A stretch of 64,000 nt of DNA. Source: Bradyrhizobium sp. RP6. GTDB lineage: Bacteria; Pseudomonadota; Alphaproteobacteria; Rhizobiales; Xanthobacteraceae. The stretch lies in NCBI RefSeq assembly GCF_003837805.1, contig NZ_RQIT01000014.1, forward strand, positions 1 through 64,000, written 5' to 3'. This document shows positions 61,554 to 64,000 of this stretch, in pieces. A program made the position numbers and the translations under genes. Positions within the stretch are counted from its first letter, which is position 1. Each line of letters starts with the position of its first letter. Below the pieces are notes generated by a model that ran no database searches, was not told where the DNA came from, and worked only from the letters and a program-made list of their open reading frames with translations.

Positions 61554-62120
61554 ATGGCTAAACGAACGAAGAAGCGCACGACCAGGAAAACCGCGGCGCG
61601 CCGACCGCGACAGGCGCCGAAGATGCTCAGCGACCTGTTTCTGGCGACGCTGAAGGACATCTATTTCGCCGAGAACAAGATCATCAAGACCCTGCCCAAG
61701 ATGGCGAAGGCGGCGCACTCGAAAGAGCTCTCAGCCGCCTTCAACAAGCACCTGCGTGAGACCCAGGGCCAGGTCAAGCGGCTGGATCAGGTCTTCAAGA
61801 TGCTGGGCAAGCCTGCACGCGGCAAGCCCTGCGAGGCCATCAACGGTATTGCCGACGAGGGCGCCGAGATCATGAAGGAGTTCAAGGGAGCGCCGGCGCT
61901 GGATGCGGGACTGCTCGCGGCCGCCCAGGCGGTCGAGCATTACGAGATCTCCCGCTACGGCACGCTCCGCACCTGGGCCGAGGAGCTCGGCATGCAGGAC
62001 GCGGCAAGGCTGCTCCAGGAGACGCTGGACGAGGAAGAGGCGACCGATCACGCCCTGACCGAACTCGCCACCTCCGTGATCAACCTGGAAGCGGAAGAAG
62101 AGTACCGGGCCGCGGCCTGA
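61554..62120 (+). CDS. DUF892 (YciE/YciF-type ferritin-like) protein
   Basis: 188 residues. A basic N-terminal tail precedes the DUF892 four-helix bundle: LFLATLKDIYFAENKIIKTL, HSKELSAAFNKHLRETQGQV, AVEHYEISRYGTLRTWAEEL and ETLDEEEATDHALTELA, with the conserved E/H residues for a di-iron-like site. Stress-associated in E. coli. GGAGG seven bases before the ATG. Confidence 0.85.
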   Translation: MAKRTKKRTTRKTAARRPRQAPKMLSDLFLATLKDIYFAENKIIKTLPKMAKAAHSKELSAAFNKHLRETQGQVKRLDQVFKMLGKPARGKPCEAINGIADEGAEIMKEFKGAPALDAGLLAAAQAVEHYEISRYGTLRTWAEELGMQDAARLLQETLDEEEATDHALTELATSVINLEAEEEYRAAA

Positions 62121-62273
62121 CCCGCATCCCCTGCCAATGACGGAACGTCGCGGTCCATGCCGCGGCGTTCGTTTGCCTGGACGCACGACGGCGCATATGG
62201 CCCATCGGCGCCACGCTCTGGATTTCCCCGGAACCAGCCCCATATGCAGGCTTTCCCACCCTGAGCCCGCATC

Positions 62274-62657
62274 ATGCAACCCAAAAATCCCTTCAACTGG
62301 ATGCTCTCCGAAGCCCTGGACTCGCTGACCCGCGCCGATCGGCTGCGCCAGCAGTTCGGTCGCCAGGAAGCCTGCTGGGAGCCGCCGATCGACGTGCTCG
62401 AAACCGAGCGTGAGCTCCTGATCCTGGTGGCGCTTCCCGGCGTCAATCCGGACAATGTCGAGACCGTCATCCATGACGGCGTTCTCGTCATCTCCGGTCA
62501 GCGCACCCTCCCGCCGGAGCTTCGCAAGGCCCGCATCCATCGGCTCGAGCTGCCGCAGGGGCGTTTTGAGCGCCGCATTGCATTGCCCCTCGGCCGGTAC
62601 GCGATCAGCCGCTTCGTGATGGACGGCTGCGTCGCACTGCGCCTCGCCAAATCCTGA
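62274..62657 (+). CDS. Hsp20-family small heat-shock protein
   Basis: 127 residues with the alpha-crystallin domain: PPIDVLETERELLILVALPG, VETVIHDGVLVISGQR, HRLELPQGRFERRIALPLG. Holds unfolded proteins for refolding or degradation. The Lon gene starts eight bases after its stop, so chaperone and protease are likely co-transcribed. Confidence 0.85.
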   Translation: MQPKNPFNWMLSEALDSLTRADRLRQQFGRQEACWEPPIDVLETERELLILVALPGVNPDNVETVIHDGVLVISGQRTLPPELRKARIHRLELPQGRFERRIALPLGRYAISRFVMDGCVALRLAKS

Positions 62658-62665
62658 GGTCGATC

Positions 62666-64000
<1,335 letters not shown>

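Overview
The window looks like chromosomal DNA of a Bradyrhizobium-type alphaproteobacterium (Nitrobacteraceae). It is GC-rich, and carries a GcrA-type regulator, a phasin, many small conserved proteins of a kind I associate with that genus, and the 'CATTGCGAG...GCAATCCAG' dispersed palindrome. The taxonomic call rests on recognition, not on a search.

Layout. 1-4.3 kb: a secreted-protein 5' end, a 3-hydroxyisobutyrate-dehydrogenase-like gene, then a minus-strand set with a flavin reductase, its likely acyl-CoA-dehydrogenase-fold monooxygenase partner and a class III CoA transferase. 4.4-8.4 kb: a decayed prophage or IS scrap heap on the minus strand (truncated terminase large subunit, M23 peptidase, tiny membrane genes, IS5-type transposase remnant). 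7.8-19.3 kb: an accessory region of small genes threaded with eight copies of a 39-bp module, most next to a GC-rich hairpin. It includes an FAD monooxygenase, an AHH-nuclease protein with an Imm11-like gene that appears frameshifted, a DUF4261 gene and clusters of very small genes. 19.3-23.5 kb: Nramp-type transporter, enolase-superfamily enzyme, arginase. 23.6-30 kb: a surface and signalling island made of a FecR-domain protein, a CHASE2-PAS-GGDEF-EAL protein and a divergent two-partner-secretion (TpsB) outer membrane protein. 30-41.8 kb: hydrolase, cytochrome c, phasin, a GcrA/S24-repressor divergent locus, quinone reductase, a MoxR-CoxE pair and hypothetical genes.

41.9-53.9 kb is a purine uptake and catabolism cluster: a BMP-type nucleoside ABC transporter (ATPase, two permeases, binding protein), 8-oxoguanine/guanine-type deaminase, a two-gene xanthine dehydrogenase (FAD subunit plus a fused 2Fe-2S/Mo subunit), a UraD-UraH fusion, PuuE allantoinase and a DUF3830 protein. 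Together these would import purine nucleosides or bases and take them via xanthine and urate to allantoin and allantoate. The ATPase gene has lost its 5' end, including the first P-loop, so the importer may be non-functional or rely on another ATPase.

53.9-55.2 kb holds a transposase 3' fragment, a truncated minus-strand reading frame and a dispersed repeat. 55.2-64 kb: a Tyr/Gly-rich secreted protein, DUF2798, a ClC channel with an aldolase-family gene, a class I amidotransferase coupled to a YbdK-type carboxylate-amine ligase, DUF892, Hsp20 and the 5' part of lon.

Most noteworthy for follow-up: the 39-bp module family, the AHH/Imm11 locus, matching half-sites in the promoters around the S24 repressor, the broken nucleoside-transporter ATPase, and several overlapping micro-genes.
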